64,000 nucleotides of DNA from Streptomyces sp. DHE7-1 (GCA_016432725.1 JACJDG010000003.1:2976001-3040000), one strand, 5' to 3'; positions 1-8,703 are shown, numbered from the stretch's first letter. Notes: a model not told the origin generated them from the letters alone. Numbers and translations: made by a program.

Positions 1-36
1 GATGGTCGTTCTGGGCTGCGGGGTCGTGACGGTCAT
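1..36 (-). CDS. N-terminal fragment of an unidentified protein, cut by the window edge
   Basis: Only the first 12 codons are visible on the minus strand (MTVTTPQPRTTI), starting at an ATG at 36-34. A GAGGAG ribosome-binding site lies 10 bases upstream of that ATG, which is the main reason for calling a gene here. Nothing can be said about function. The gene would be transcribed leftward out of the window, in the same direction as the small heat-shock gene to its right. Confidence 0.4.
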   Translation of the reverse strand, partial: MTVTTPQPRTTI

Positions 37-272
37 CGTGGTGGATCCTCCTCGGGGACACTTCGGGCACCGGGAGCCCGGTACCCCGTAACGCGGCGTG
101 CATGAGCCGGAATTCGGCCAGAGTGCGGCATGTGGGGGCATGCGGTCCGTGCAAAGGGTGCGGCTCGTGTGGCGACATCCGCCCCGACGCGGCGGGCTGG
201 CGCCGGCGCACGGCGGCGCCCCGTGACCCCCGCTCGGGGCCACGGGGCGCGGAGAACGCGGCCTGGGCGCGC

Positions 273-713
273 TCAGCCGGTGATCTGCTTGCGGCCGCTG
301 TCGCCGCCGCTGATCCGGATGCGGCGCGGCTTGGCCTGTTCGGCCACCGGGATGCGCAGGGTCAGGACGCCGGACTCGTACGAGGCGTCGATGCGCTCGG
401 TGTCGAGGGTCTCGCCGAGGAAGAGCTGACGGGTGAAGGTGCCCGTGGGGCGCTCGGCGACGATCATCTCGGCGCCCTCCGGCGCGGGGCCGCGGCGCTC
501 GGCGCGGACGTTGAGGACGTTGCGCTCGACGTCCAGCTCGATCGTCTCGGGGTCGATGCCGGGAAGGTCGAAGTGGACCAGGAACTCGTCACCGGAGCGG
601 TAGGCGTCCATCGGCATGGCGGACGGGCGGCCGGCGGGGGTGTTCGCGCTGCCGAAGACCTGCTGCGCGAGTCGGTCGAGGTCGCGGAACGGGTCGGTAC
701 GCATGAGCATCAC
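273..713 (-). CDS. Hsp20/alpha-crystallin family small heat-shock protein
   Basis: The 146-residue protein fits the Hsp20 family in length. The alpha-crystallin domain spans roughly residues 35-135, with the typical start (EFLVHFDLPGIDPETIELDV) and the closing motif SGVLTLRIPVAE. It acts as an ATP-independent cytoplasmic holdase that binds unfolding proteins during heat or envelope stress. The frame opens GTG-ATG-CTC-ATG behind a GAGGAG site; the first GTG is used here, but the ATG one codon later is equally possible. A strong promoter overlapped by a HAIR-like repeat lies upstream at 761-802, suggesting heat-shock repressor control. Confidence 0.9.
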   Translation of the reverse strand: MMLMRTDPFRDLDRLAQQVFGSANTPAGRPSAMPMDAYRSGDEFLVHFDLPGIDPETIELDVERNVLNVRAERRGPAPEGAEMIVAERPTGTFTRQLFLGETLDTERIDASYESGVLTLRIPVAEQAKPRRIRISGGDSGRKQITG

Positions 714-760
714 GGCTCACTCCTCTCGTCAGGTACTGGGTGCGATGCCCTTCGACTACT

Positions 761-802
761 TATATAGCTCGGAGCCGGAAAGTTGACAAGCCTCGACTCA
801 GC
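761..802 (-). promoter_or_regulatory. Promoter of the Hsp20 gene with an overlapping HAIR-like inverted repeat
   Basis: Read on the minus strand there is a -35 TTGTCA (789-784), a 17-base spacer and a -10 TATATA (766-761), very close to the vegetative consensus and unusually AT-rich for this genome. The sequence GTTGACA-N7-ACTCAGC (782-802) overlaps the -35. It resembles the HspR operator HAIR (CTTGAGT-N7-ACTCAAG), matching 4/7 and 5/7 positions. The promoter is clear; the repressor assignment is an inference from this partial match. Confidence 0.6.
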
Positions 803-896
803 TTGATGGAGCCGAAAGGGCGCGCGTTAGCCTCGGACCAGGCAGCAAAGGCAGACGAAGCAGACCAGAACGTATCGACGTAGGTGGAGGCAGCTC

Positions 897-1199
897 ATGG
901 TCAGGGTTCCCAGCGCGGTGGTCGCGGCGACCGGACTCGTCGGCGGGTACGGCGTCGCCCGCTGGACCGGGAAGCGGCAGCTCGGCGGGGTCGTCCTGGC
1001 CGCCGCGGGCGCGGCCGCCGCACAGCAGTGGCGCAGGCGGGCCGGAGGGAAGGCCGCCGGTGCGCTGACCGCCGGTTACGTCGCCGCGTTCGCCGGGTCC
1101 CACCCGCTGGCCAAGAAGGTCGGCGCCTGGCCGTCCGTCCTCGGTGTCGCGGGCGCCGTCGCCCTGGCCTCCTGGGCCGTCGCCGACCGGCGCGGCTGA
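897..1199 (+). CDS. Small conserved membrane protein of unknown function
   Basis: A 100-residue protein starting at an ATG with GGAGG six bases upstream. It is rich in Ala, Gly and Val, with three to four short hydrophobic segments (around residues 5-20, 28-42, 55-68 and 78-95) separated by basic residues. The pattern suggests a small multi-spanning membrane protein. I recognise no domain. It is divergent from the Hsp20 gene and convergent with the SGNH hydrolase; no operon partner is visible. Confidence 0.65.
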   Translation: MVRVPSAVVAATGLVGGYGVARWTGKRQLGGVVLAAAGAAAAQQWRRRAGGKAAGALTAGYVAAFAGSHPLAKKVGAWPSVLGVAGAVALASWAVADRRG

Positions 1200-1367
1200 G
1201 ACCGGCCCACCGGCCGGGCAGTCGGGGCAGTCGGGGCGCGTCGGACCCGGGCGGGCGGCATCGACGCCCTACGGCGGCAGACGCTCCCCGTCGCGCCGCC
1301 CTGGCGCCGCGCCCGGCCCCGCCGCGGGGTCGCTCGCCGCGGGGATCCGCCCCCACGGGGCCGTCCG

Positions 1368-2702
1368 TTACAGCTCCGCCTGGCCCGCGCCCTTCAGCGC
1401 GCTCAGGTCGAAGACGCCGCCCATCTTGGCGAAGCCCAGGTCGCTGGGGTGCAGATGGTCGCCGGAGTCGTACTCGGGGCGCAGCCGGCGCGCGTCGTAC
1501 GGGTCCCGCAGGGCCTGGTCGAAGTCGACGACCGAGTCGTAGACACGGCCGGACCGGATCTCCGCGTTGACCCGCTGCCGCACCGCGTCACGGGCCGGTG
1601 TCCAGCCGCGGTGGCCGCGGAACGGCATGAGCGTCGCGCCGACCACCCTGAGCCCGCGGGCGTGCGCCTGGCGGACCAGGGTGCGCAGCCCCTCGGTGAT
1701 CTTGTCCGGGTCGGCGAGGGCGGGGTTGCGGATGATGTCGTTGATGCCGAGGTCGATGACGACGGCCTTCACGTTGGTCCGGGACAGGGTGTCCCGGCCG
1801 AAGCGGCCGAGGCCGCTCTGGTTCTCCGCCGGCCGGCCCAGCCCGTCCGCGAGGACCTGGTTGCCGCTGATGCCCTCGTTGACGATGCCGTAGCGCGGCA
1901 GGGCCTCACCGCCCGCGACCGCCGTGTGCAGCCGGCCCGCGAGGACGTCGGTCCAGCGGCGGTTGGCGCCGACCGTGGACGTTATGCCGTCGGTGATGGA
2001 GTCGCCGAAGACGACCACCGTGCCCTTCGCCTCGTTGCTCAGCACGTCAACGGCCGTCAGATAGCGCCAGTACGGCGTCTGTTCGGAGTACGCGGTGCCC
2101 GTCGCGTCCTCCGTGCGGTCGCCCTGGGCGACGTACGACATCTGCTGGGCGTGCGGGTGGTACGTGACCGGGCCCGACGGGGTCGGCGAGTACGTGGTGA
2201 CCAGCACGTCCGAGTCGTGCGGGACGACCACGCGCACGGCGTCACTGAGCACCTGGCCGCCGGCCGGGATCACGACGCTCGGGGCGCCGTTGAACGTCAG
2301 CCGCCGCATGGTCTCCGCGTCGGCCTCGGCGGTGTCGTGACCCAGCGCCACGGCCAGGGAGGCGTGCGTGATGGTCAGCGGGGACTGTCCGTAGAGGTTG
2401 GACAGCGTGATGCGGGCACTCGTTCCGGCGGTGCTCGTGTGCACGACGTTGCGCACCGAACGGCCGGCCAGGCCGGTGGTCTCGGTGCCGGGCTCGCCGC
2501 CCACGGGCGCCGTGGACCAGGCACCGACCCAGGTGCCGGTCGACGCGGGAGCGACGGAGGAACCATGGCGCGGGCGACTGCCGGCGAAAGTGCTGCTGGG
2601 GGTGCCGTCGTCCGTGGCCACCGTGACGTAGATGGCTGCACACACGGCCACGATCAGCGCGACCAGCGCGCTGAGTACGGCATAACCATGACGCTTGGTC
2701 AT
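1368..2702 (-). CDS. Exported or membrane-anchored SGNH/GDSL hydrolase
   Basis: The 444-residue protein begins with a basic N-terminus and one hydrophobic segment (about residues 8-29), an uncleaved anchor or signal peptide, followed by a Ser/Thr/Pro-rich linker. The SGNH catalytic blocks are present: FGDSITDG with nucleophile Ser235, GISGN, GIND with Asn321, and DHLHPSD with Asp415 and His418. The family hydrolyses esters or removes acyl groups from lipids or polysaccharides outside the cell; the substrate cannot be told. A beta-sandwich-like N-terminal half (about 55-225) precedes the hydrolase domain. The start is an ATG with GAGGAG about 12 bases upstream. Confidence 0.85.
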   Translation of the reverse strand: MTKRHGYAVLSALVALIVAVCAAIYVTVATDDGTPSSTFAGSRPRHGSSVAPASTGTWVGAWSTAPVGGEPGTETTGLAGRSVRNVVHTSTAGTSARITLSNLYGQSPLTITHASLAVALGHDTAEADAETMRRLTFNGAPSVVIPAGGQVLSDAVRVVVPHDSDVLVTTYSPTPSGPVTYHPHAQQMSYVAQGDRTEDATGTAYSEQTPYWRYLTAVDVLSNEAKGTVVVFGDSITDGITSTVGANRRWTDVLAGRLHTAVAGGEALPRYGIVNEGISGNQVLADGLGRPAENQSGLGRFGRDTLSRTNVKAVVIDLGINDIIRNPALADPDKITEGLRTLVRQAHARGLRVVGATLMPFRGHRGWTPARDAVRQRVNAEIRSGRVYDSVVDFDQALRDPYDARRLRPEYDSGDHLHPSDLGFAKMGGVFDLSALKGAGQAEL

Positions 2703-2899
2703 GCTTGCGTTGTTCTCCTCGGGAGATGGGAGCCCGGGGCTCCGATCTTGATGAACCCATGATGCGTCATGGGCTCGGGAGACCTGACAGGACCCTGCCC
2801 GAAACCCCTACAGACAGACGCCGGGAACTCCTGTTTCGTTCCGGGAGTCGGTCAGGAAGGGACAATTGTGCGCGGGATCACCGCACGGGCGGAGTACGG

Positions 2900-4237
2900 G
2901 TGGAGCTGATGGAACGCACCGAGACACGAACAGCGGACCGGACGGCGGCGCAGGAGCCGGTGTCGCACCGCACCATGAACGCCTTCACCCCGGCCGACGA
3001 GGAACGGCGCCGGGGCGTGCGGCGCATGAAACTCACCGCGACCGGGCTGCTGCTGTTCGTCGCCCTCGTCTACGTGCTCGCGCGGATCGCCACGCATCAG
3101 GGCGCGGGCCCCTGGGCGGGCTACGTGGCCGCCGCGGCCGAGGCCGGCATGGTCGGCGCGCTGGCCGACTGGTTCGCCGTCACCGCGCTCTTCCGGCACC
3201 CGCTCGGGCTGCCCATCCCGCACACCGCGATCATCCCCACCAAGAAGGACCAGCTCGGGGTCTCCCTCGGCGAGTTCGTCGGCGAGAACTTCCTCTCCCA
3301 GGACGTCGTACGGCAGCGGCTGCGCGCCGTCGGCATCGGCAGCCGGCTCGGCACCTGGCTGGCCCGGCCCGAGCACGCCGACCGGGTCACCGCCGAACTC
3401 GCCACCGCGCTGCGCGGTGCGCTCACGGTCATGCGCGACCGGGACGTCCAGGCCGTCGTCACGGAGGCCGTCACCCGGCGGGCCGACATCCAGGAGATCG
3501 CGCCCGGCCTCGGCAAGATGCTGGAGCGGATCGTCGCCGACGGCGGCCACAACCGCGTCGTCGACCTCGTCGTCGCCCGCGCCCACGACTGGCTGGAACT
3601 GCACCGGGCCGACGTGATGAGCGCCGTGGAGGGCGGGGCGCCGGGCTGGACCCCGCGCTTCGTCGACAAGAAGGTCGGTGACCGCGTCTACAAGGAACTG
3701 CTGCGCTTCGTCACCGAGATGCGCGACATGCCCTCCCACCCGGCCCGCGGCGCCCTCGACCGCTTCCTCACCGACTTCGCCTCCGACCTGCAGTCCGACA
3801 CCGACACCCGGGGGCGGGTGGAACGGCTCAAGGGCGACATCCTCGGCCGCGGCGAGGTGCAGGACCTGATCGCCTCCGCGTGGACCGCCGTGCGTTCCAT
3901 GGTCGTCGCGGCGGCCGGGGACGAGCGCAGCGAGCTGCGGACGCGGGTACGGGCCGCGCTGCTCTCGCTCGGCACCCGGATGGCGAACGAGCCGAAGGTG
4001 CAGCACAAGGTCGACGGCTGGGTCGAGGGCGTGGCCGTGCACGTCGTCACCACGTACCGCAAGGAGATCACCTCGCTGATCACCGACACCGTGGCCGGCT
4101 GGGACGCCGAGCACACCACCCGCAAGATCGAGGCGCACATCGGCCGCGACCTCCAGTTCATCCGCATCAACGGCACGGTCGTCGGCTCGCTGGCGGGCCT
4201 GCTCATCTACGTCGTCACGCGTGCCGTGGGCGCCTGA
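2900..4237 (+). CDS. DUF445 family membrane-associated protein
   Basis: About 445 residues. After a charged N-terminus there is one membrane segment (TGLLLFVALVYVLARIA), then the family motif region GALADWFAVTALFRHPLG, a long helical mid-region, and a C-terminal membrane anchor (GSLAGLLIYVVTRAVGA). The start at GTG 2900 is preferred because GGCGGAG lies five bases upstream; an ATG at 2909 is in frame but too close to its purine run. DUF445 (YjiN/YheB-like) proteins are widespread and their role is unknown. It stands alone between divergent and co-directional genes. Confidence 0.8.
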   Translation: MELMERTETRTADRTAAQEPVSHRTMNAFTPADEERRRGVRRMKLTATGLLLFVALVYVLARIATHQGAGPWAGYVAAAAEAGMVGALADWFAVTALFRHPLGLPIPHTAIIPTKKDQLGVSLGEFVGENFLSQDVVRQRLRAVGIGSRLGTWLARPEHADRVTAELATALRGALTVMRDRDVQAVVTEAVTRRADIQEIAPGLGKMLERIVADGGHNRVVDLVVARAHDWLELHRADVMSAVEGGAPGWTPRFVDKKVGDRVYKELLRFVTEMRDMPSHPARGALDRFLTDFASDLQSDTDTRGRVERLKGDILGRGEVQDLIASAWTAVRSMVVAAAGDERSELRTRVRAALLSLGTRMANEPKVQHKVDGWVEGVAVHVVTTYRKEITSLITDTVAGWDAEHTTRKIEAHIGRDLQFIRINGTVVGSLAGLLIYVVTRAVGA

Positions 4238-4322
4238 GGCAGGACCGCCCCGGACCCGCCCAGGGCCTACTCCGGCGCCGCGAGGGCACCCGTACCCCGT
4301 CCTTCGGCGTTGAGGGGAGCCC

Positions 4323-5861
4323 ATGAGCACAGCCGCAGAACCGGCATCGCAGAGCGGCCGGACCATCACCACGAACATCCCCGCCCGGCTCGACCGCCTG
4401 CCCTGGTCCAGGTGGCACTGGTCGATCGTCATCGGCCTGGGCACCGTCTGGATCCTCGACGGCCTCGAGGTCACCGTCGTCGGCAACATCGCCGGCCGGC
4501 TGTCCGAACCGGGCAGCGGGCTGAGCATCAGCTCCGGGCAGATCACCGGCGTCGCCGCCGCGCTCTACGTGGCCGGCGCCTGCGTCGGCGCGCTGTTCTG
4601 GGGCCGGCTCACCGACCGCTTCGGCCGCAAGAAGCTGTTCATGATCACCCTCGCGGTGTATCTCGCGGCGACCGCGCTGACCGCGGTGTCCACCGAGGCC
4701 TGGTGGTTCTTCGTGTTCCGGTTCCTGACCGGCTTCGGCATCGGCGGCGAGTACGCGGCGATCAACAGCGCCATCGACGAGCTGATTCCGGCGAACTACC
4801 GGGGCCGTGTCGACCTGATGATCAACGGCAGCTTCTGGCTCGGCGCCGTCGGCGGCTCCCTGCTCTCCATCCTCGCCCTCAACACCGACCTGCTCCCGGC
4901 CGACGTCGGCTGGCGCCTCACCTTCGCGCTCGGCGCCGTCCTCGCCCTGGTCATCCTCCTCGTCCGCCGGCACGTTCCCGAGAGTCCGCGGTGGCTGCTC
5001 ATCCACGGCCGGGACCAGGAGGCGGAGGAGATCGTCACCGGCATCGAACGCCGGGTCCAGGAGGAGAAGGGCGAGCCCCTCGCCCGGCCCGAGGGCGAAC
5101 TCGAGATCCACCAGCGCAAGAGCGTCACCTTCCTGGAGATCGCGCGCACCGTCTTCGGCCGGTACCGCAAGCGCGCCGTCCTCGGCTTCTCCCTCTTCAT
5201 CGGCCAGGCGTTCCTCTACAACGCCATCACCTTCGGTTTCGGCGCCATCCTGACCAAGTTCTTCGACGTGCCGGCCGACCACACGGGCTACTACTTCGCC
5301 GTCATCGCCGTCGGCAACTTCTGCGGCCCGCTGCTGCTCGGCCACCTCTTCGACACCGTCGGCCGCCGCGTGATGATCTCGTCGACGTACCTGCTGTCGG
5401 GCCTGCTGCTGTTCGGCACGGCGTGGCTCTTCGACCGCGGCTCCCTCGGCGCGGGCACCCTCACGGCCTGCTGGTGCGCGGTGCTCTTCTTCGCCTCCGC
5501 CGGTGCCTCCAGCGCCTATCTGACGGTCTCCGAGATCTTCCCGATGGAGACCCGGGCCATGTCGATCGCCTTCTTCTACGCCCTCGGCACCGCGGCCGGC
5601 GGCATCAGCGGCCCGCTGCTCTTCGCCGACCTCACCAACACCGGCAGGGTCGGCGACACCGTGCTGGCGTTCCAGATCGGTGCCGGGCTGATGTGCGCGG
5701 CCGGTCTCGTCGCGGCGTTCCTCGCCGTGAACGCCGAACGCCGGTCCCTGGAGGACATCGCCCGCCCGCTGACCGCGACCGCGAGCAGGGCCAAGGCGGC
5801 GGCGCGTCCGGCCCGCGGCCCCCAGGGGCCCTCGGCACCGCCGGCGGCCAGCAGGCCCTGA
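4323..5861 (+). CDS. MFS transporter of the sugar/aromatic-acid porter type
   Basis: A 512-residue major facilitator protein with about 12 membrane segments. Signature A is present between TM2 and TM3 (GRLTDRFGRKK), and VPESPRWLL after TM6 is typical of the sugar porter/metabolite:proton symporter subgroup. A soluble loop of about 70 residues separates the two halves. It should move a small organic solute across the cytoplasmic membrane by proton coupling; the substrate is unknown. The ATG follows a GAGGGGA site. rdgB begins 40 bases after its stop but may have its own promoter. Confidence 0.85.
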   Translation: MSTAAEPASQSGRTITTNIPARLDRLPWSRWHWSIVIGLGTVWILDGLEVTVVGNIAGRLSEPGSGLSISSGQITGVAAALYVAGACVGALFWGRLTDRFGRKKLFMITLAVYLAATALTAVSTEAWWFFVFRFLTGFGIGGEYAAINSAIDELIPANYRGRVDLMINGSFWLGAVGGSLLSILALNTDLLPADVGWRLTFALGAVLALVILLVRRHVPESPRWLLIHGRDQEAEEIVTGIERRVQEEKGEPLARPEGELEIHQRKSVTFLEIARTVFGRYRKRAVLGFSLFIGQAFLYNAITFGFGAILTKFFDVPADHTGYYFAVIAVGNFCGPLLLGHLFDTVGRRVMISSTYLLSGLLLFGTAWLFDRGSLGAGTLTACWCAVLFFASAGASSAYLTVSEIFPMETRAMSIAFFYALGTAAGGISGPLLFADLTNTGRVGDTVLAFQIGAGLMCAAGLVAAFLAVNAERRSLEDIARPLTATASRAKAAARPARGPQGPSAPPAASRP

Positions 5862-5900
5862 CGGCGTGGGGGCCGGGTCCGCCAAGGGATACTGGCCCCC

Positions 5901-6503
5901 ATGACCCGCCTGATCCTCGCCACCCGCAACGCCGGAAAGATCACCGAACTGAGGGCCATCCTCGCCGAAGCAGGCCTCCCCCACGAGCTGATCGGCGCCG
6001 ACGCCTACCCCGAGATCCCCGACGTCCGGGAGACCGGCGTCACCTTTGCGGAGAACGCCCTCCTCAAGGCCCACGCCCTGGCCCGGGCCACCGGCCTCCC
6101 CGCCGTCGCCGACGACTCGGGGCTCTGCGTCGACGTCCTGAACGGCGCCCCCGGCATCTTCTCCGCCCGCTGGGCGGGCGCCCACGGCGACGACAAGGCC
6201 AACCTGGACCTCCTGCTGGCCCAGATCTCCGACATCGCGGAGGAGCACCGCGGCGCGCACTTCGCCTGCGCGGCGGCGCTGGCCCTGCCGGACGGCACCG
6301 AGCGGGTGGTCGAGGGGCAGCTCAGGGGCGTTCTGCGGCACGCCCCGGCCGGCACGAACGGCTTCGGCTACGACCCGATCCTGCAGCCGGACGGCGAGAG
6401 CCGCACCTGCGCGGAGCTGAGCGCCGACGAGAAGAACGCGATCAGCCACCGGGGCAAGGCGTTCCGGGCGCTGGTGCCGGTCGTCCGGGAACTGCTGGGC
6501 TGA
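5901..6503 (+). CDS. rdgB: RdgB/HAM1 non-canonical purine NTP pyrophosphatase
   Basis: A 200-residue protein of normal family length. It hydrolyses ITP, dITP and XTP to the monophosphate plus pyrophosphate, keeping deaminated purines out of nucleic acids. Diagnostic motifs are TRNAGKI at the N-terminus, VTFAENALLKA, the catalytic DDSGL, TNGFGYDP and ISHRGKA near the C-terminus. In many actinobacteria rdgB follows rph; here rph lies about 11 kb away on the other strand. An intrinsic terminator hairpin follows the stop. Confidence 0.95.
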   Translation: MTRLILATRNAGKITELRAILAEAGLPHELIGADAYPEIPDVRETGVTFAENALLKAHALARATGLPAVADDSGLCVDVLNGAPGIFSARWAGAHGDDKANLDLLLAQISDIAEEHRGAHFACAAALALPDGTERVVEGQLRGVLRHAPAGTNGFGYDPILQPDGESRTCAELSADEKNAISHRGKAFRALVPVVRELLG

Positions 6504-6512
6504 GATGCGAAA

Positions 6513-6545
6513 CGCCCCCCGCCTTCGGTTCGAAGGTGGGGGGCG
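6513..6545. terminator. Intrinsic terminator between rdgB and tRNA-Leu
   Basis: A 15-base-pair inverted repeat (arms 6513-6527 and 6531-6545, one G-T pair) with a three-base loop begins 10 bases after the rdgB stop and ends just before the 3' end of the convergent tRNA gene. It could serve both transcripts. There is no T-run, as is common in Streptomyces. Confidence 0.75.
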
Positions 6546-6546
6546 G

Positions 6547-6630
6547 TGCGGCCGGTGGGATTCGAACCCACACGGGTGTGAACCCACTGGGACCTAAACC
6601 CAGCATGACTGCCAGTTCCATCACGGCCGC
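6547..6630 (-). tRNA. tRNA-Leu (anticodon UAG)
   Basis: An 84-base class II tRNA on the minus strand. The 7-bp acceptor stem pairs 6630-6624 with 6554-6548 (GCGGCCG/CGGCCGC), with discriminator A. The anticodon arm is CTGGG-TTTAGGT-CCCAG, giving anticodon TAG (Leu, CUA/CUN codons). A long variable arm and a standard T-arm (GTGGG-TTCGAAT-CCCAC) complete the fold. The 3' CCA is not encoded. Confidence 0.95.
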
Positions 6631-6724
6631 CTGAGGCGCGGCCTACTTTACTGTGCCGCGCCGTGCGCCGTCCGCCCCCTGCGCGGCAGGTGTCCAGGGC
6701 CGCGCGACGGGCGGTCCGGGACCG

Positions 6725-7072
6725 CTATCCGGCGCCACCGGTGCCGCTGGGGCACCGGCTGGAACTCGGCACGACGTAGAACTTCACGGCCCGCATGGCG
6801 GGGTCCGGCCGCTGGGAGCAGATCGTGTAGCGCGCCGCGGAGTCCAGGTCGATGGACCGGTGCCGGTCGGTCGTGTCGATGAACGTGACCCCCAGACCGG
6901 CCTTCCTGGCGCCCTCGATGCCCGCCGTGAGCTTCTCACCGACGGCCGAGCCCATGGTGGGCATCGGCGCACGGCTCGCCTCCGCCGTGCCCGGATCGTG
7001 CGTGGCGCAGGCCGCCAGCAGGAGGGGTGTCGCGATCAGGCCGCCCAGCCGCGCGAGGTGTCGTGCCCTCAT
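6725..7072 (-). CDS. Small lipoprotein with a PASTA-like segment
   Basis: A 115-residue protein with a lipoprotein signal peptide and lipobox LLAAC. The mature part contains GVTFIDTTDR and YTICSQRPDP, which resembles the strand pattern of single PASTA-like domains in actinobacterial secreted proteins; this is weak similarity. The ATG comes only seven bases after the stop of the upstream exported protein, and no good ribosome-binding site is seen, so translation is probably coupled to that gene. The function is unknown. Confidence 0.65.
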   Translation of the reverse strand: MRARHLARLGGLIATPLLLAACATHDPGTAEASRAPMPTMGSAVGEKLTAGIEGARKAGLGVTFIDTTDRHRSIDLDSAARYTICSQRPDPAMRAVKFYVVPSSSRCPSGTGGAG

Positions 7073-7079
7073 CGCGTCG

Positions 7080-7463
7080 TCACGAAGTCATGATCGTCTG
7101 CGTGCTGAGGCAGGAGAAGTCCAGGCCGCCGGTCGGAGTGCCCTGCCAGTCACCGGTCATCGCACCGAGGGCGATGGCGATGTTCTCGGGCAGGTCGAGG
7201 TCGACGTGACGGGTCGTACCGTTGCCGTTCGAGTTCCAGTAGAAGTACTTGGTGCCGCTCTCGATGACACCCACGGCGGAGTGACCGTCCGCCTCGGTGT
7301 CCGTGATGTACAGGTGGTCGCCGTACGTCTTGAAGACGGACTTGGCTCCGCAGCCGGGCGCCGCGTACTCGGTGTAGGTGGTGTCGGCGTAGGCGGCGGT
7401 GGACGTCAGAGCGATGCCGGCGGCCACGCCGCCGGTCAGGACGGCACGCATGATCTTGCGCAT
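7080..7463 (-). CDS. Small secreted protein of unknown function
   Basis: A 127-residue protein with a clear Sec signal peptide (cleavage likely after TAAYA) and two cysteines in the mature chain (GCGAK and FSCLS) that could form a disulfide. The mature region is beta-rich and Tyr/Thr-rich. A strong AAAGGGG site precedes the ATG. It is followed with only a seven-base gap by the PASTA-like lipoprotein gene, so the pair is probably one operon. I recognise no family. Confidence 0.65.
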   Translation of the reverse strand: MRKIMRAVLTGGVAAGIALTSTAAYADTTYTEYAAPGCGAKSVFKTYGDHLYITDTEADGHSAVGVIESGTKYFYWNSNGNGTTRHVDLDLPENIAIALGAMTGDWQGTPTGGLDFSCLSTQTIMTS

Positions 7464-7813
7464 CTTTTTCCCCTTTGCACAGGTGGAGCGTCAGCAGAAC
7501 GGTTCGGCTCGGAACGGCGTGCGTGAACTCGACCTACGGGGAGGCGTGGCGATACGGACCCCCATGGCGACGTGTCCCCCCGGTCGTCGATGATGCCCGG
7601 TCATGCCTGGTCAGGCGGGCCGAACTTGGTACGCACCTTAAGCACGGACGCAGCCGGAGGTCAAAGAGTTTGCCGGGGCCGACGAGCGAAGTGGGGCGTT
7701 TGCACCGCGAGTTGAGAGCGGGAAACGCGAACGGCCCGCAACGGAGGCTCCGGTGCGGGCCGTCATGACGGCGGGAACGCGCCCCCGGGGCGCCCCGGGA
7801 CGCCCCTCGGGGG
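7464..7813. other. 350-base gene-free stretch
   Basis: This region lies between the start of the small secreted protein gene and the end of bcp, both on the minus strand. It should hold the promoter of the secreted protein gene and contains the bcp terminator hairpin at 7731-7763. I see no supported gene, RNA or repeat in the rest. Confidence 0.5.
7731..7763 (-). terminator. Intrinsic terminator of bcp
   Basis: A perfect 10-bp stem (ACGGCCCGCA / TGCGGGCCGT) with a 13-base loop lies about 50 bases downstream of the bcp stop codon on the minus strand. It lacks a T-run. Confidence 0.7.
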
Positions 7814-8281
7814 TCAGATCCCCAGGTCCTTGATGATCTTGGCCACATGACCCGTGGCGCGGACGTTGTAGAGGGCGCGGTCGACCTTGCCCTCCTCGTC
7901 GACGATGACCGTGGAGCGGATGACGCCCATGTAGGTCTTGCCGTAGTTCTTCTTCTCGCCGTAGGCGCCGTAGGCCTCGGTGGTCGTCTTCTCGGGGTCG
8001 GCGAGGAGGGTGATCTTCAGGGACTCCTTCTCGCGGAACCTGGCCAGCTTCTCCGGCTGGTCCGGGGAGATGCCGATGACGTCGTAGCCGGCGTCGGCCA
8101 GCAGGGAGAGGTTGTCCGTGAAGTCGCAGGCCTGCTTGGTGCAGCCTGGGGTCAGCGCCGCGGGGTAGAAGTAGACGATGACCTTGCGGCCCTTGCGGTC
8201 CGACAGGGACACCGGGTTGCCGTCGGCGTCGGGGAGGGTGAAGGCGGGGGCCACGTCGCCGGGCTGGAGTCGCTCGCTCAT
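7814..8281 (-). CDS. bcp: Thiol peroxidase of the Bcp/PrxQ family
   Basis: A 155-residue peroxiredoxin that reduces hydrogen peroxide and organic hydroperoxides in the cytoplasm. The peroxidatic Cys47 sits in the TPGCTKQAC motif and Cys52 five residues later is the resolving cysteine typical of atypical two-Cys PrxQ. The start chosen (MSERLQPGD) gives the usual length; upstream, TACGCT at 8293-8288 sits six bases before the ATG, so the transcript is probably leaderless. The gene is divergent from the DUF3618 protein. Confidence 0.93.
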   Translation of the reverse strand: MSERLQPGDVAPAFTLPDADGNPVSLSDRKGRKVIVYFYPAALTPGCTKQACDFTDNLSLLADAGYDVIGISPDQPEKLARFREKESLKITLLADPEKTTTEAYGAYGEKKNYGKTYMGVIRSTVIVDEEGKVDRALYNVRATGHVAKIIKDLGI

Positions 8282-8373
8282 CGGTCCAGCGTAACGGGGG
8301 GCGTTGCGGTGCGGCCCGGGTGGGAACTGACAGACTGTCCAGGACAGCATCAGGAGACTTCGGAGGCCGTACG

Positions 8374-8703
8374 GTGGCGGACACGTCGGACACCAGAACC
8401 CCGGCAGAGATCGAGGCGGACATCAGGCGCCGCCGCGAAGTACTGGCCGAGACGCTCGACGAGATCGGGGTGCGGGTGCACCCGAAGACGATCGTCGGGG
8501 ACGCCAAGGCCAAGGTCGTCGCCAACCTCGACCACACGGTTGGACGGGCGTATGTCCAGGTCAACCGGGTCGTGAGTGACGTCAGGGCACAGTTCGTGGA
8601 CGAGGAGGGCGCGCCGCGCCTCGAGCGGGTGGTGCCGGTGGCGCTCGTCGCCGTGGGGCTGGTGGGGCTGCTGGCGCTGGGCGTGCGGCGGCGCGGCCGC
8701 TGA
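8374..8703 (+). CDS. DUF3618 domain protein with C-terminal membrane anchor
   Basis: About 109 residues from a GTG start with CGGAGG seven bases upstream. The N-terminal half is the charged helical DUF3618 segment (RTPAEIEADIRRRREVLAET), and the C-terminus has one membrane helix (VALVAVGLVGLLALGV) followed by arginines. Such proteins are common in actinobacteria and of unknown role, possibly cell-envelope stress. It precedes the GroES-like gene by 55 bases. Confidence 0.8.
   Translation: MADTSDTRTPAEIEADIRRRREVLAETLDEIGVRVHPKTIVGDAKAKVVANLDHTVGRAYVQVNRVVSDVRAQFVDEEGAPRLERVVPVALVAVGLVGLLALGVRRRGR

Noticed and set aside
4215..6587. A 790-codon minus-strand open frame
   Set aside because: It is antisense to the MFS transporter and rdgB and has Gly/Glu/Arg-rich composition without motifs.
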